This document shows positions 17,358 through 28,258 of a stretch of 64,000 nt of DNA, in pieces; within the stretch, counting starts at the first letter, position 1; the number at the start of each line of letters is the position of its first letter. The notes under the pieces are model-generated. The model did not search any database and was not told the origin of the DNA. It saw only the letters and a program-made list of their open reading frames with translations. Origin of the DNA: CAWJLE01 sp963843645 (GTDB taxonomy: Bacteria > Chloroflexota > Anaerolineae > DAOTYC01); assembly GCA_963843645.1 (NCBI GenBank), contig CAWJLE010000006.1, positions 124,001 to 188,000 on the forward strand. The letters are read 5' to 3'. The position numbers were made by a program, and so were the translations under genes.

Positions 17358-19049
17358 GTGGTGAGCGCGTCCGCCACGGTCGAGCAAAATCGGTGGAACT
17401 GGCTTGGAGCGCTCATCCACGAGCACCGTGACTTCATCCTGGTTGGGGTGCTCTTCGTTGTCTTTCGGGTCTTCGCGCTCCTCTTCTTTCGTCCCGGCGG
17501 TTACATTCGCGACTGGTCCGATTACACGACTTATCTGGGCGTCGCGCGACTCTCCGATCAGGGCCTGTATCCCGCGATTCATTACTGGCTGGAATATCCG
17601 CCGCTCTTTCCGTGGCTCTTCGTAGGGCTCTATCGCTTGAGCCTGCTCGTCCCGCCCTGGTTGGAAGACCCTCGGCTGTGGTTCAACGCGCTGCTGGGCC
17701 TGACGCTGCTCATCTTCGAGGCGGGCAACCTTGTGATCCTGTACGCCATCGGCCGGCGCGCGGCCGGTCGCGAGACGGCGCTTCGGGTTGCGGTGGCGTA
17801 CGCGCTGCTTTTCACACCGTTCTACGTGCTCACCGGCTACTACGACTCTCTGCCGCTGTTTTTCATGCTGCTGGGCCTGTACCTGACGTTGAAGGCTCGT
17901 GATTGGCCTGGCGGGATGGCGCTGGGGGTCGGTTTCGCGCTCAAGGTGACGCCGATCGTTCTTGCTCCGGTCGCGGTGCGAGTTCTGCCCGATCTGCGGG
18001 CCAGGGTCCGGCACATTGCAGGCGTGGTCGCCGCCATCGTCGTCCTGTCGGTGCCGTTCTGGGTGCTCAATCGTGACCTGTACTTGATGTCCTTCCGCAG
18101 CGCCATGCAGCGGAGCTCCTGGGAGAGTCTCTGGGCGGTCCTGGAAGGCTACTTTTCTTTCGGCGTCGTGGCGGGCGACCGCTTCGATCCCACCGTGACG
18201 GACTTCTCCGTCCACCCGGCCACGCTGCCCTGGTTGTGGATCGCCGTCGCCTTCGTTGCGTTCTACCTGTGGCTTTACACCCGGCGGATCGACTATCGCG
18301 ACCCGATGAAGGTGTTGGCTCTGGCCGGCGCGACCATGGCCGGCTTCATGCTGTACTCGAAAGGCTACAGCCCGCAGTTTCTGTTGTACTTGCTGCCGTT
18401 CATTCTCTTGGTCTGTCCGCCTGGACGCGCCGTGGGATACGCGGTCGCATTGATGGTGCTGAATTTCCTGGAGCACCCTGTGTATTTCGTGATGCTGCCC
18501 GAGCAGCATTGGCTGCTGACCTGGATCGTCTCTTGGAGGGCGCTGCTGTTTGTCGCGCTCATCGTGGAAGCAGTGTTCGTGCTCTTTGCCGGCCCCGAGG
18601 CGATCCGGCGCATCTGGTCGCGTGCCACGGCGGTCGGCCTGGCAGCCGGAGTGATCTGGCTGGCAGTGGCCGGTGTGGGAATGAGCCGCGCGTACTACGA
18701 TGCGCAGTACCGGGACGAGGCATATCGCTCTGCCATCGAGTACCTGATCGGTCAGGCGAGCGCGACCGACGGGCGCCAGGCTCGCGCCGTGGTCTTCAGC
18801 GACGACGCCATTTACTCGCGATTCTACCCATACGTGCATGGCGATCTGCGGCTGCGCGTCGTGAAGACGGACCGGCCAACCTGGTCCGCCGAATTGCAGG
18901 CGTGGGCCGGCCAGGCGCCATTCTGGCTGTGGCGCGGCAACGATACCGACCCTGACCTGGAATCCTGGCTGGATCAGCACGCCTGCCTGGACGCCACGAA
19001 AAAGTTCGACCAGGGAGAGCTGTTTCTATTGCGGATCTGCCAACCGTAG
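17358..19049 (+). CDS. Polytopic GT87/GT39-type transferase-like protein
   Basis: A 563-residue integral membrane protein with about ten hydrophobic helices. An extracytoplasmic loop after helix 1 carries D-W-S-D-Y-T-T-Y and the L-E-Y-P-P-L-F-P-W motif typical of GT-C enzymes (GT87/DUF2029-like) that use polyprenol-phosphate sugars. The C-terminal 90 residues form a soluble domain (A-V-V-F-S-D-D-A-I-Y-S-R-F-Y-P). GTG start directly after the GT2 stop with AAAGGGGG upstream, so it is probably co-translated with GT2. A mannosyl- or other glycosyltransferase acting outside the membrane is likely; acceptor unknown. Confidence 0.8.
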   Translation: MVSASATVEQNRWNWLGALIHEHRDFILVGVLFVVFRVFALLFFRPGGYIRDWSDYTTYLGVARLSDQGLYPAIHYWLEYPPLFPWLFVGLYRLSLLVPPWLEDPRLWFNALLGLTLLIFEAGNLVILYAIGRRAAGRETALRVAVAYALLFTPFYVLTGYYDSLPLFFMLLGLYLTLKARDWPGGMALGVGFALKVTPIVLAPVAVRVLPDLRARVRHIAGVVAAIVVLSVPFWVLNRDLYLMSFRSAMQRSSWESLWAVLEGYFSFGVVAGDRFDPTVTDFSVHPATLPWLWIAVAFVAFYLWLYTRRIDYRDPMKVLALAGATMAGFMLYSKGYSPQFLLYLLPFILLVCPPGRAVGYAVALMVLNFLEHPVYFVMLPEQHWLLTWIVSWRALLFVALIVEAVFVLFAGPEAIRRIWSRATAVGLAAGVIWLAVAGVGMSRAYYDAQYRDEAYRSAIEYLIGQASATDGRQARAVVFSDDAIYSRFYPYVHGDLRLRVVKTDRPTWSAELQAWAGQAPFWLWRGNDTDPDLESWLDQHACLDATKKFDQGELFLLRICQP

Positions 19050-19187
19050 AGCTTGCGAGGTTCGATGGATCGACGCGAAAATCGCCGGCATTTATGATCC
19101 TCATGTCCTTCACGTCCGCATCGAGGTCGTGGAATCGACGTGTATTGATGTGCGTGGTCGCCCGCGTGCAAGGAGAATTGAGACACG

Positions 19188-21467
19188 GTGGCCCACTCGC
19201 CTGTCCTTGACCCAACCACAACCACACACTCCGGCAATCGTCGCCGAGGTTTTCGGCTGACGCGGATCTGGCTGCTCATCTTCTTCCTGGTCAACCTGGG
19301 TTTCACGGGCTGGCTGGCCGTATCCAGCGACAAGGCCTCCGACGATGTTATGAGTTACTACGCACAGGCCCTCAACCTGGTGGACGGGAAAGGCTTTAGC
19401 CGCAATTGCAAGCTGGACGTCGTCACGCCCGAGCTTCAGCCGCCGTTTCTTACCCGGAGTCGCATTCTATATCCGGCGCTCGTCTCGTTGGCCTTTCGGG
19501 TCGCTACCCCCTCGGTTCCTGTTGCGAATCTCGTGGCCGCTTTCTTCAAGGCATTGCTCGTCATTCCGGTTGTGCTCCTGGCGAAGTACCTGTTCGATGA
19601 TGATGTGACGGGAGTGTGGGCAGGCGTGCTGTTTACGCTCGTTCCTGCCTATAATTCACTCGGTTCCATTGGTATGCCGGAGACGACCACGTCTGCGCTG
19701 TATTACCTTTGTCTGTTGGCGTTGGTCGGCTACTATCAGTCCGGACGACGCGCCTTGCTCCTCGCTGGTGGACTGGCAGTGTCGTTCTCTTACCTGGCTC
19801 GACCCGAAGGTCTTTTTTTGATGCTGTTTGGCGTGGTCACGGTTGTGCTCAGGCCCCGCGAACTCGGCGTCAAGGGGTCGCGCGGCGGTTCTGCGTTGTT
19901 CGATCATGGCGCGTTTCTCGCCCTTCCTGTGCTCATGCTGACGGTGGGCAGTGCCGTCGTGTACGGCCGGCCGGGGGTCATCTCGCCGTATCAGACCTCG
20001 CTCGTCACACTGCCGGATTGGGCCGACTACTACGATTTGCCCGGTTTTACCTGGTCGTCGTACCTGGCGGCAATCGGTGGCGTGAGTGGCGCGCTGAGCG
20101 TGCGGGTGTACAACTGCCTGCTCTTTCTGCGCCATGCGTTCGCGGACGGCCTTTGGCTCGACCGCATCGTTGGTCTCTTGCCGTGGACGTTCGTTCCGGC
20201 TATTGTCGTCGGTCTGTTGCGGCCGCTCGCCCCGCGCAAGCGCCTTTACCTGGGCGTCCTGGCCGTGTTCATGCTGGCCCAGTTCGTTCTGACCATTGGT
20301 TTTCCCGGCTATCCGCGGATGAGCGCGGACTTTCGCCACGGCCAGATCGTGGGTCCGTTCATTCTCATCGTGGCTGCTGCCGGGCTGCGTTACTTGCTGC
20401 GAGGCGCTGCGCCCCACCGGGCGGTGTTGGGGCGAATCGGACAGGCCTACGGCGGTCTGCTCGTGTTGAATTTTGTCTTTTTTTGCGTGATCTGCCTGTC
20501 GTTGCAGGTAAACGACACGTTGTGGACGCCGATCGTGGAGGAGCCCGCCGCAGAGGCGGCCCGCTGGACCAAAGCTCACTTGCCGCCTGACGCGATCCTG
20601 ATGTCGCGCAAGCCGGTCGTCGTGAACTATTTCTCCGGCCAGACGGCCGTCATGCTCCCCAGCGCAAGCTACGCTGACATCATGAAGTACTCTCAAAGGC
20701 ATCGCGGAACGCACTTTGTTATCACCGACCTGGAGCGAGGTGGGCTGCCGAACCTGGTGCAGGGCCTCGACGTCTATGCCGACCACTTTCAACGCGTCTT
20801 CACCTCGGACACGTTCTCGATCGTCGCCGTGAAGAGCTACGATTACGGCGGGCAGCGCCCGGCCGTGGATGCCGACTCGTTCGTCGGCCCGAACCATGCC
20901 CGGCGCGAACCCTTCCACTGGCGTGACCTGTGGGCCGTCTCGGGAAGCGGCGCCTGGAACGACGCGCGTGACGTGTGGGCGCAGTGGGGCGTGCGCGCAC
21001 AGAAGGGCATCTGGAGTCTGGCCAAGGACCATACAGTCGTGGAGCCGATGCGCAATCCGGTGGGCGCGGCATTCGGTGACGCGATCACGCTTCTTGGCTA
21101 CGACCTCAACGTGGACCGCGTGGGCCCCGGCGACTCCTTCGAGCTGACCTTGTTCTGGCGCTGCGATAGGCCCGTCGATCGTGATTATACGGTCTTCACT
21201 CATGCCCTGGATTCCAACGGACAGGTACGCGCTCAGACCGATCAACCACCGTTGGAGGGCGCGCGCCCGACATCCCGCTGGGAGCCCGGAGAGATCATCC
21301 GTGATCGTTTCGTGCTCAGCCTGAATTCGGACTCGCCGCCCGGGCAGTACTCGGTCGAGGTGGGCCTGTACGATTTCTCGACAGGGAAGCGCCTGGCGGT
21401 CCGCGACGGCAGCGGGGCCGACGTGCCGGAGCGGCGCGTGTTGGCCGGTCCGCTGAGAGTGAAGTGA
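19188..21467 (+). CDS. GT39-like membrane protein with C-terminal beta-sandwich domain
   Basis: A 759-residue protein. Helix 1 (about residues 25-45) is followed by the acidic first loop S-D-K-A-S-D-D-V-M-S-Y-Y-A-Q-A and about ten more helices to residue 430, the GT-C layout of PMT_2/GT39. Residues about 440-620 are soluble. Residues about 627-757 hold the domain shared with four other proteins of the window: F-G-D-A-I-T-L-L-G-Y-D, then Y-T-V-F-T-H, P-T-S-R-W-E-P-G-E-I and V-E-V-G-L-Y-D. GTG start with AAGGAG 12 bases upstream, slightly far. The next gene starts 1 base after the stop. Confidence 0.8.
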   Translation: MAHSPVLDPTTTTHSGNRRRGFRLTRIWLLIFFLVNLGFTGWLAVSSDKASDDVMSYYAQALNLVDGKGFSRNCKLDVVTPELQPPFLTRSRILYPALVSLAFRVATPSVPVANLVAAFFKALLVIPVVLLAKYLFDDDVTGVWAGVLFTLVPAYNSLGSIGMPETTTSALYYLCLLALVGYYQSGRRALLLAGGLAVSFSYLARPEGLFLMLFGVVTVVLRPRELGVKGSRGGSALFDHGAFLALPVLMLTVGSAVVYGRPGVISPYQTSLVTLPDWADYYDLPGFTWSSYLAAIGGVSGALSVRVYNCLLFLRHAFADGLWLDRIVGLLPWTFVPAIVVGLLRPLAPRKRLYLGVLAVFMLAQFVLTIGFPGYPRMSADFRHGQIVGPFILIVAAAGLRYLLRGAAPHRAVLGRIGQAYGGLLVLNFVFFCVICLSLQVNDTLWTPIVEEPAAEAARWTKAHLPPDAILMSRKPVVVNYFSGQTAVMLPSASYADIMKYSQRHRGTHFVITDLERGGLPNLVQGLDVYADHFQRVFTSDTFSIVAVKSYDYGGQRPAVDADSFVGPNHARREPFHWRDLWAVSGSGAWNDARDVWAQWGVRAQKGIWSLAKDHTVVEPMRNPVGAAFGDAITLLGYDLNVDRVGPGDSFELTLFWRCDRPVDRDYTVFTHALDSNGQVRAQTDQPPLEGARPTSRWEPGEIIRDRFVLSLNSDSPPGQYSVEVGLYDFSTGKRLAVRDGSGADVPERRVLAGPLRVK

Positions 21468-21468
21468 C

Positions 21469-23871
21469 GTGAGCCGAATCTCCGCACGCGACAATGCGAT
21501 CTCGATAGCCCTGGCCCTTTGCCTGTTTTCGGTTTTCCTGCTGACGTATCGTGGCGGCTTCCACAGCGTCGACGAAGTGTCGATGTTCGCGGTGACCGAG
21601 AACGTCGTTAAGCTTGCGACGCTCGACACCGACCAGGTGGCGTGGACGCAATGGACGACCACTCAGCGCGAGGCACAGGGCTTCTTCGGCATCGACGGCG
21701 GAGTCTACTCCAAGAAGGGCCTGGCCCTCTCCCTCTTTGCCGCGCCGCTGTACTGGCTCGCGCTTCGCGTGCCAGGTGTGGGCCTGTTGCAGACCGTATC
21801 CCTCCTCAACGCGCTGGTGACCGCGATCACAGGCGCTGTGCTGTACCTGTATGCGCGTCGATTGGCCTATTCGGCGGCAGCTTCCGCCGTTCTCGGCCTC
21901 ATTTTCGGCCTGTGTACGTCCGCCTGGGTCTACGCCCGCTACCTGTTCAGCGAGCCATTGGCCGGGGCGCTTCTGCTGCTCGCCGCCTACTTCCTGCTCG
22001 CGTTCAAGCAGTCCGTCGAGGCATCGACTGCTGAGCGTTGCCGCCGTCGTGGTTCCGGCCGGCCGGCCGCCTACCTCGCCGCAGCGGGCCTCGCAGCAGG
22101 CCTCACCGTGCTGACGCGCGCCAACAATGCCATCGTTCTGCCCTTTTTCGGCCTCTACCTGATCACAGCCTGGATCGATCGCGACTCCGCCACCCGTCGC
22201 ATTCGCCTGGCGCGCGGCTGGTTAGCCCAGGGGGCTCTCTTCGGACTGGCGGTAGCACTGCCCTTGGCGCTGATGCTGGCCTACAACTGGGTTCGTTCGG
22301 GCAGTCCATTCCAGACCGGCTACGACCTGACCATCTTCTCGCCCTCCCTGGTGCTGGGGCTGTACAAGCTACTGCTGAGTCCGCTGCGTGGGCTGTTTGG
22401 TTTCTCGCCCGTGTTGCTGCTGAGCCTGTTCGCCTTCTACGGCTTCGTCCGCCGCCATCGGCCGGAGGCCTTGCTGGCGGCGGGTATCGTCGGGGCCAAC
22501 GTGCTCCTGTTTTCGGCATGGACGTCCGGCGAAGGGCTTTCGTGGGGCTCGAGATTCATGGTGCCGGTCCTGGCCTTCTGGGCGCTGCCGCTCGTGGAGC
22601 CTTTGGAGAGGCTGGTTGGGGCGGGGCCTGGCCCGTTGCCCGATCGAGGACTGACCACAACAGGGTTCGGCGTGGGTTTCGTCGTGCTGGGTGGACTGTC
22701 CGTGCTGATCCAGGTGGCGGGCGTTCTGGTCAACCCGTGGCTCTACATGATTCGCCTGCAAGATCTTTTCCCCGCCCAGTTCCTGGAGAACACACCAGTG
22801 CTTTACGATCCGCGCTACTCGCCGATTGTGGGCCAGGTGCAGGAACTGTGGTCGATGACCTCTGCCAAGGCGGACGTGGCCTGGTGGCAGCCGTCCGGCG
22901 TGCAGGTCGTGCCCCTGGCGCTGAGCCTGGCACTGGCGGCGGTGTGCGGCTGGGCGCTATGGCGGCTCGTCGGCCGCGCGGATGCCGCCTCCGGGCGGAG
23001 TTCTGTCGTGGCCCCGGCGATTCTGCTCGTCGTCGCCGCCGTGGTGACGCTCGTTTGTTTGCACACTTACTTTCGGACGGATTACCAGTTCGGGGCGCCG
23101 GGCAGCGCCTTCCATCGACTCTGGGACCGGATCGCCGTCGAGGGTGCTCCGGGAGACATGGTCGTCACCGTGGCGCCGCTGCACTACCACGTGCCGATGA
23201 ACTATTACAAAGGCCCGCTGCCGATCCTGGGCTTCGCGCAAATGGACACGCCGCTGGCCCCGCAGGCAGCGACTCTCCTCGAGCACGCGGTGTCCGGCCA
23301 CGGTCGAGTGTGGCTGGTGACGGCCGGCCAGCGCCCCGCCGATCCGAAAAACGGCGTGGAGCGTTGGCTCAGCGAGCAGGCCTTCAAGGCCAGCGACGAG
23401 TGGTACGACGACAGCCGTCTGTGCTTGTTCGCTGCGCCGCCGCCGGCTGACAGCGTGACGCCGGCCTCGGCCGCGTTTGGAGATGGGATTCGGTTGCAGT
23501 CCTACGCTGTTGCCCCGACTCACGCGCACGCGGGGGGATGCCTGGCCCTGACGTTGAACTGGCAGGTGGCGGCGAAGATCGAGGCAAACTATACAGTGTT
23601 CGTGCACCTGGTCGGTCCGGATGGTCGTCCCGTCGCACAGCAAGATGGTGCGCCGGTAGGCGGTTTCGCCCCGACCTCGACCTGGCCCGTCTACGGCGAG
23701 ATTGCCGACCGGCATGGACTGCTCGTGCCCCGAGATCTGGCCCCCGGACGCTATGAAGTTTGGATCGGCCTGTATGGTGGGGAACGACAGGAGCGGCTGA
23801 CCGTGCGGTCGGCCGATGGCCCAGTAGCCGACCATCTGGTTTTGGCTTCCGTAGAAGTGGAGCTACCATAA
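21469..23871 (+). CDS. GT39-like membrane protein with C-terminal beta-sandwich domain
   Basis: An 800-residue polytopic protein. The N-terminal half resembles the protein at 26858-28258: both have G-x-G-F-x-S-x-D helix-1 loops, Y-A-R-Y/F-x-F-x-E-P-L and W-G-x-R-F. This points to duplication inside the cluster. About eleven helices run to residue 540, then a soluble region (V-V-T-V-A-P-L-H-Y-H-V-P-M-N-Y-Y). The shared domain follows at about 665-800 (F-G-D-G-I-R-L, Y-T-V-F-V-H-L, P-T-S-T-W, G-R-Y-E-V-W-I-G-L-Y). GTG start 1 base after the previous stop. Probable lipid-linked sugar transferase; substrate unknown. Confidence 0.78.
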   Translation: MSRISARDNAISIALALCLFSVFLLTYRGGFHSVDEVSMFAVTENVVKLATLDTDQVAWTQWTTTQREAQGFFGIDGGVYSKKGLALSLFAAPLYWLALRVPGVGLLQTVSLLNALVTAITGAVLYLYARRLAYSAAASAVLGLIFGLCTSAWVYARYLFSEPLAGALLLLAAYFLLAFKQSVEASTAERCRRRGSGRPAAYLAAAGLAAGLTVLTRANNAIVLPFFGLYLITAWIDRDSATRRIRLARGWLAQGALFGLAVALPLALMLAYNWVRSGSPFQTGYDLTIFSPSLVLGLYKLLLSPLRGLFGFSPVLLLSLFAFYGFVRRHRPEALLAAGIVGANVLLFSAWTSGEGLSWGSRFMVPVLAFWALPLVEPLERLVGAGPGPLPDRGLTTTGFGVGFVVLGGLSVLIQVAGVLVNPWLYMIRLQDLFPAQFLENTPVLYDPRYSPIVGQVQELWSMTSAKADVAWWQPSGVQVVPLALSLALAAVCGWALWRLVGRADAASGRSSVVAPAILLVVAAVVTLVCLHTYFRTDYQFGAPGSAFHRLWDRIAVEGAPGDMVVTVAPLHYHVPMNYYKGPLPILGFAQMDTPLAPQAATLLEHAVSGHGRVWLVTAGQRPADPKNGVERWLSEQAFKASDEWYDDSRLCLFAAPPPADSVTPASAAFGDGIRLQSYAVAPTHAHAGGCLALTLNWQVAAKIEANYTVFVHLVGPDGRPVAQQDGAPVGGFAPTSTWPVYGEIADRHGLLVPRDLAPGRYEVWIGLYGGERQERLTVRSADGPVADHLVLASVEVELP

Positions 23872-23935
23872 CGGTTTGCAGCGATGGTATCGGTTTTCTG
23901 GCGGGGTGACCTCCTGGTAGCATCGGGTTGTCTGC

Positions 23936-26861
23936 GTGCCCGTCGTTGTCTTCGAACATCTGGAGGGATTGACGATCGTAGTCTCGTCCTCGAACGGCGC
24001 ATTCCAACAGAATCGAAGGTGGGCGAGGGCCGGCATCGGAGTCCTTCTCGCGTTGTTGGCCAACGTGCTCGTGTTGGCCTCGCCGTCGCCCACGCTCAAG
24101 CTGGCGGGCGGGATACTGCTGTTTTGCCTGTTACCCGGCTGATCTGCTCGTGTCGGCATGGCTGCCTGTTCGGTCGTGGACGATGGAGCTGGAGCGCCTG
24201 GCCCTCGGCATCGGTGCGAGTTTCGCTCTGTCCATCGTCGCGACGCTCGTTTTGCTGTGGCTGCCCGGCTCGCTGACCGTGGGGCGTGTCCTTCTGGCCA
24301 ACGACCTTCTGGTCATCGTGGCCGTAGCCGCACTCGCGCTCGTGAGGGCGCCCGTCGAAGCCGATGACGATCCGGTTGGCCCGCTCATCGTTGGCGCGCT
24401 GCTGGCGATTTTACTCTTAGGCGGTGCTCTCCGGACGGTCAATCTGGGCTACTCTGAGTTCCAGGACGACGAGATCGACATCACTCAGGTCTCGGTGCAG
24501 GCCATCCTCGGCGACCCGAACGTCGTTCTGGAAGACACCCGCGGCCCCGCACGGACCATGCTGGTCAATGCGTTCTTTCTGTACACCGGTCGTGTCGGCG
24601 AGATCGACGTGCGTCTGCCGAGCGCGTTGGCCAGCACCACTACGATACTCGCGTTGTTCTGGCTGGGCCGGCGCCTGTTCGGCCCGTCGGTGGGTTTAAT
24701 CGCGGCGGCCGTGGCCGCTGTTGAAGGCATCACGCTGGGCTATGGACGAATCGTTCAACAGGAAGACCTGATCAACATGTGGGCGGTCCTGGCGATCCTG
24801 TGCTTCGTTCAGGGGCGCAGGCGCGCGGATCGGCCTGCGGGCGGCGTGTATCAGATCATCGGCGCCCTGTTTTTTGCTGTGGGCTTGCTGGCTCACTACG
24901 AGGTGGCTCTGCTGAGCCCCATCTTGCTCTGGCTCTGGTTCACGTCTCGCCGGAACATGCCGTCGGGCCGTTGGCGAAGATCCGGCCTGATCGGGGCGGT
25001 CATCGTGCTCCTGGTCGCCGCATCGTTCTACCTGCCGTTCAGCCTGGCTTCGCGCTTTGGAGCGACTGTGGGCTATTACAGCAAGGACGTCCTGGGCTCC
25101 GGGTTAGCGGACAATCTGGGCCAGTTCTTGAACGTGAGTACCTTCTACAACTCGGCTTTCCTCGTCGTTGCACTCGTGCTGCTGTGGATCGCTGCGATCG
25201 CCCTGAGCGTCTGGCGGCGCAGCCGTGGGCTTGCGATGCTCTGTGGCGTTGGAAGCCTTGTGCTGGTCGTTCTGTCGGTGGCCCTCCCGGGTCATCTGGC
25301 AGGCGTTGGGTTGCTCTGGTGGACGTCCGTGCTCATCCTGGCACTGGTGATTGCCGACAGTGAGCCGTTCAAGATCGTCTTCGTATGGCTGATGATGTAT
25401 TTCGTGCCCTACGTCTACGTCGTGGCGGCCCCCCACATGCACTTCTACGTGTTCACCATGCCCCTGGCCCTCCTGGCCGGATATGGTCTGTCCCGGTTGT
25501 GGGGTCTGATGAGCGCCATCCCGCGGGTGGCGGTGGCGACGTTACTGGCCGGCTGCTATGTCCTGGCGATCTACCACGGCGCGGCGATGTTCGTCAGCCA
25601 CCAGCCCGAATGGGCCATGGTTCAGCCCGAGCAGCCGCTTGCGCTGCACCCAAAACTCCACAGCGGACGTCCCGGCGAATTCTTCGGACTCCCGCAGAAG
25701 TCCGGCTGGCGGACCATTGCTGCGCTCTACCGGGCGGGCATCTTGCGCGGTCCGTACGTGACGAACGAGCTGTACCAGAAGGCAGACTGGTATCTGCATC
25801 GCGTGATCCGGCAACCGGGCGTGAACCGCTACTATTTCGTCGCCGAGAGCCCCCACCGGTTGCAGGCCGGACCCGCGCCTGAGCCCTTCGTTCAGGCCGA
25901 TTACTGGCCGATCGGCGCGGTCACCGTCGATGGCCAGGTGAAGCTGCGGCTGTTCGAGCGGCGGCAGGACGGTGCCGCAGAACCTGAGTTCGTGACGTAT
26001 AGCAACGAGACGTACGAAACCGCCCCTGATGGCGTGCGCTCACTGGAGACCTATCGTCTGTGGCGCAGGTACCAGGCCGACGACCAGTTCTTCGCCGATC
26101 TGGCCGCTCACCTCGCCTCTGCCGCCGCGCCGGGTGACGGGCTCATCCTCGACGCGCCGGCCCAGGCGGAACTGCTGAGCGCGTACTACACCGGCACGCT
26201 GCCGTACTACGGCCTGCCTGCGCCGGGAAGCACTGCAGAGTCGGCGCCCGGTGACGTGGAAGCCGTCGCCGCGAAGCATCCACGGCTCTTCGCCTGTTTC
26301 TGGGCCGCCGACGCCGTGGATCCGAGCCGTGCGGTGGAGTCCTGGCTGGACGGCCGGCTGTTCAAGGCGGATTCTCGGTGGTTCGGCAACGTCCGGCTGG
26401 CGGTCTATGCCGCTGCGGGCCCATCCGATCAGGTCTGGCATCCGGTCGACGCCCGATTCGGCGACGCCATTACTCTCGAGAGCTACGGGCTGCCGGGCGG
26501 CGCGTTTCATGGGGGCGACATTTTGCCGCTGACTCTTCGCTGGCAGGTCGGCGGCCCGTTGCCACAGCGTTACACCGTCTTCGTGCACGTGACGGCTCAG
26601 GGACAGGGTAGGATCGCGGCGCAGCGTGACTCCGAGCCCGCGGGGGGCAGTCGTCCCACAGATGGCTGGCGGCCCGGCGACGTCGTCGTGGATAACCAGG
26701 GGGTGCCTTTGCCGGCCGACATCGCAGCGGGGCGCTACGAAATCGCCGTAGGCCTGTACGATCCGGCGACCGGCGCACGCCTGCCTGCGGCGGATCGCGA
26801 CGGCAAGCGTTTCCTCGACGATGGCGTTCCCCTGGGAACCATGGAAGTCGTGACGCCATGA
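23936..26861 (+). pseudogene. GT39-like membrane protein with beta-sandwich domain, one frame break
   Basis: About 974 residues if read through one +1 break near 24138. The first 65 codons (two hydrophobic segments, ending L-L-F-C-L-L-P-G) join a 903-residue open frame that begins inside a helix. The first periplasmic loop carries F-Q-D-D-E-I-D-I-T-Q-V, the acidic motif of PMT-type enzymes, and G-R-I-V-Q-Q-E-D near residue 270. About twelve helices follow, then a long soluble part and the shared C-terminal domain (F-G-D-A-I-T-L-E-S-Y, Y-T-V-F-V-H-V, A-V-G-L-Y-D-P-A-T-G). The start is unsure: GTG 23936 lacks a ribosome site, and the better-placed TTG 23969 has GGAGG only 2 bases away. Confidence 0.75.
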
Positions 26862-28258
26862 GCGACGGCGGGAGTGTGGCGGGAAGAGGGCTGTGCGCCT
26901 GGGTTGTGCTGTTCTTCCTGGGCGTGTACCTGCTCACGGCAGGCGTCGGCTTCTACTCCACCGACGGCGAGACGATGTTGAGGACCACATGGGCCATCGT
27001 CGACAGGCATCGTCTGTCCGTGCCATGCGACCCAGGGCAGCCGTCCGCCGTGCCTGGCCGCGATGGCCGTTGTTACAGCCGCTATGGCCTGGGGCAGCCC
27101 CTGGCGGCGGCGCCGCTGTATTTGGCTGGCCAGGCCATTGCCGCGGTGATTCCCGGGCTGGACTACGGCGCGACGATTCGCTTCGCGGTTTCACGCCTCA
27201 ACCAGATCGTGACCGCGCTCCTGTGTGGGGCGGTGTGCGCGCTGGCGCTGCGCCTGTATCGATCGCGGCGCGTGGCGCTCGTCGTGGCGCTGATCTTCGG
27301 CCTCGCGACGCTGGCGCTGCCCTACGCGCGTTTCTACTTTAACGAGCCGTTGACCGCGCTGGCTCTCGTCCTCAGCGCGTACGAGTTGGTGGTCTTTTCT
27401 CAGGAGAGCCGGCCGAGCGCGTTGCTTTGGAGTGGGCTGGCGTTTGGTTTTGCCGGTCTGACGCGGACGACCGTGCTGGCGCTGCTGCCACTCTGGCTGG
27501 TATACGCGTGGTGGGCAGGTGCGGACTTCGCAGCGTCGCGGGCGTACCGATTCCGGGCCGTCGTGGCCTTCGCTGTTCCGGTCGCGGCGCTGACACTGAT
27601 CCAGCTCGCCTACCAGGCGTGGGCGTTCGGTGGCCCTTTGTCCGGCGGGTATGCTGGTGAGGGCTGGACAACGCCGATTCTGTCCGGATTGTATGGGTTG
27701 CTGCTGAGCCCGGGCAAGAGCTTGTTCTTATTCGTCCCGTGTGCGTTGCTGGCCCCTTGGGGCTGGGCGCGGCTCGCTCTGGACGGTCACCGCCGCGAAG
27801 CGGCGCTCTTCGCGGCGACTTCGGTGGTCTGGCTTCTCGTCCACGCCGGTTGGTGGACGTGGCACGGCGGCTGGTCGTGGGGGCCGCGATTCCTGATGAC
27901 GGTCATGCCCTTCCTCATCGTGCCGCTGGGCGCCTTGTGGGTCCGAGCGAGCGTGGGCGTTAAGACGTTCATCCTCGTCCTGGCCGCGGTGGGCTTCGTC
28001 GTCGAATTGGGCGGCGTGGTCATCAATTTCGGGGATTACATGATGCTCATCAACGATGAGGACAAGGTCCTGTTCAACACTGCCTTCTCTCCCGCGTGGG
28101 GGCATTGGCGCATGCTGCTGAACGGGGCTGCGCCGGACCTGGCATGGCTGCGCTTTCCGACCGCTGCACAGGCGGCGTGGATCGCACTGACCGGTGGGCT
28201 GGCCCTGGTGGGACTTTGGGGCGCACGTAGAGGGAGATGTGGCGATGACCCCCTCTGA
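26858..28258 (+). CDS. GT39-like polytopic membrane protein, short form
   Basis: A 466-residue integral membrane protein with about eleven hydrophobic helices. It is a paralogue of the 21469-23871 protein over its whole length (G-V-G-F-Y-S-T-D-G-E-T-M, Y-A-R-F-Y-F-N-E-P-L-T-A, L-L-S-P-G-K-S-L-F, W-G-P-R-F-L-M) but stops before the soluble and beta-sandwich domains. Its ATG overlaps the previous stop as ATGA and its stop lies 14 bases inside the next gene, so the three are translationally coupled. Likely a GT-C type transferase or flippase-like partner. Confidence 0.78.
   Translation: MSDGGSVAGRGLCAWVVLFFLGVYLLTAGVGFYSTDGETMLRTTWAIVDRHRLSVPCDPGQPSAVPGRDGRCYSRYGLGQPLAAAPLYLAGQAIAAVIPGLDYGATIRFAVSRLNQIVTALLCGAVCALALRLYRSRRVALVVALIFGLATLALPYARFYFNEPLTALALVLSAYELVVFSQESRPSALLWSGLAFGFAGLTRTTVLALLPLWLVYAWWAGADFAASRAYRFRAVVAFAVPVAALTLIQLAYQAWAFGGPLSGGYAGEGWTTPILSGLYGLLLSPGKSLFLFVPCALLAPWGWARLALDGHRREAALFAATSVVWLLVHAGWWTWHGGWSWGPRFLMTVMPFLIVPLGALWVRASVGVKTFILVLAAVGFVVELGGVVINFGDYMMLINDEDKVLFNTAFSPAWGHWRMLLNGAAPDLAWLRFPTAAQAAWIALTGGLALVGLWGARRGRCGDDPL

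Noticed and set aside
17340..18980. Antisense frame of 546 codons opposite the GT87-type gene
   Set aside because: Composition is that of reversed membrane-protein codons; no start signal.
19656..21662. Long open frame (668 codons) opposite the 19188-21467 gene
   Set aside because: It is the antisense shadow of a GC-rich gene. It has no ribosome site, and its protein is low-complexity Arg/His/Gln-rich with no family pattern.
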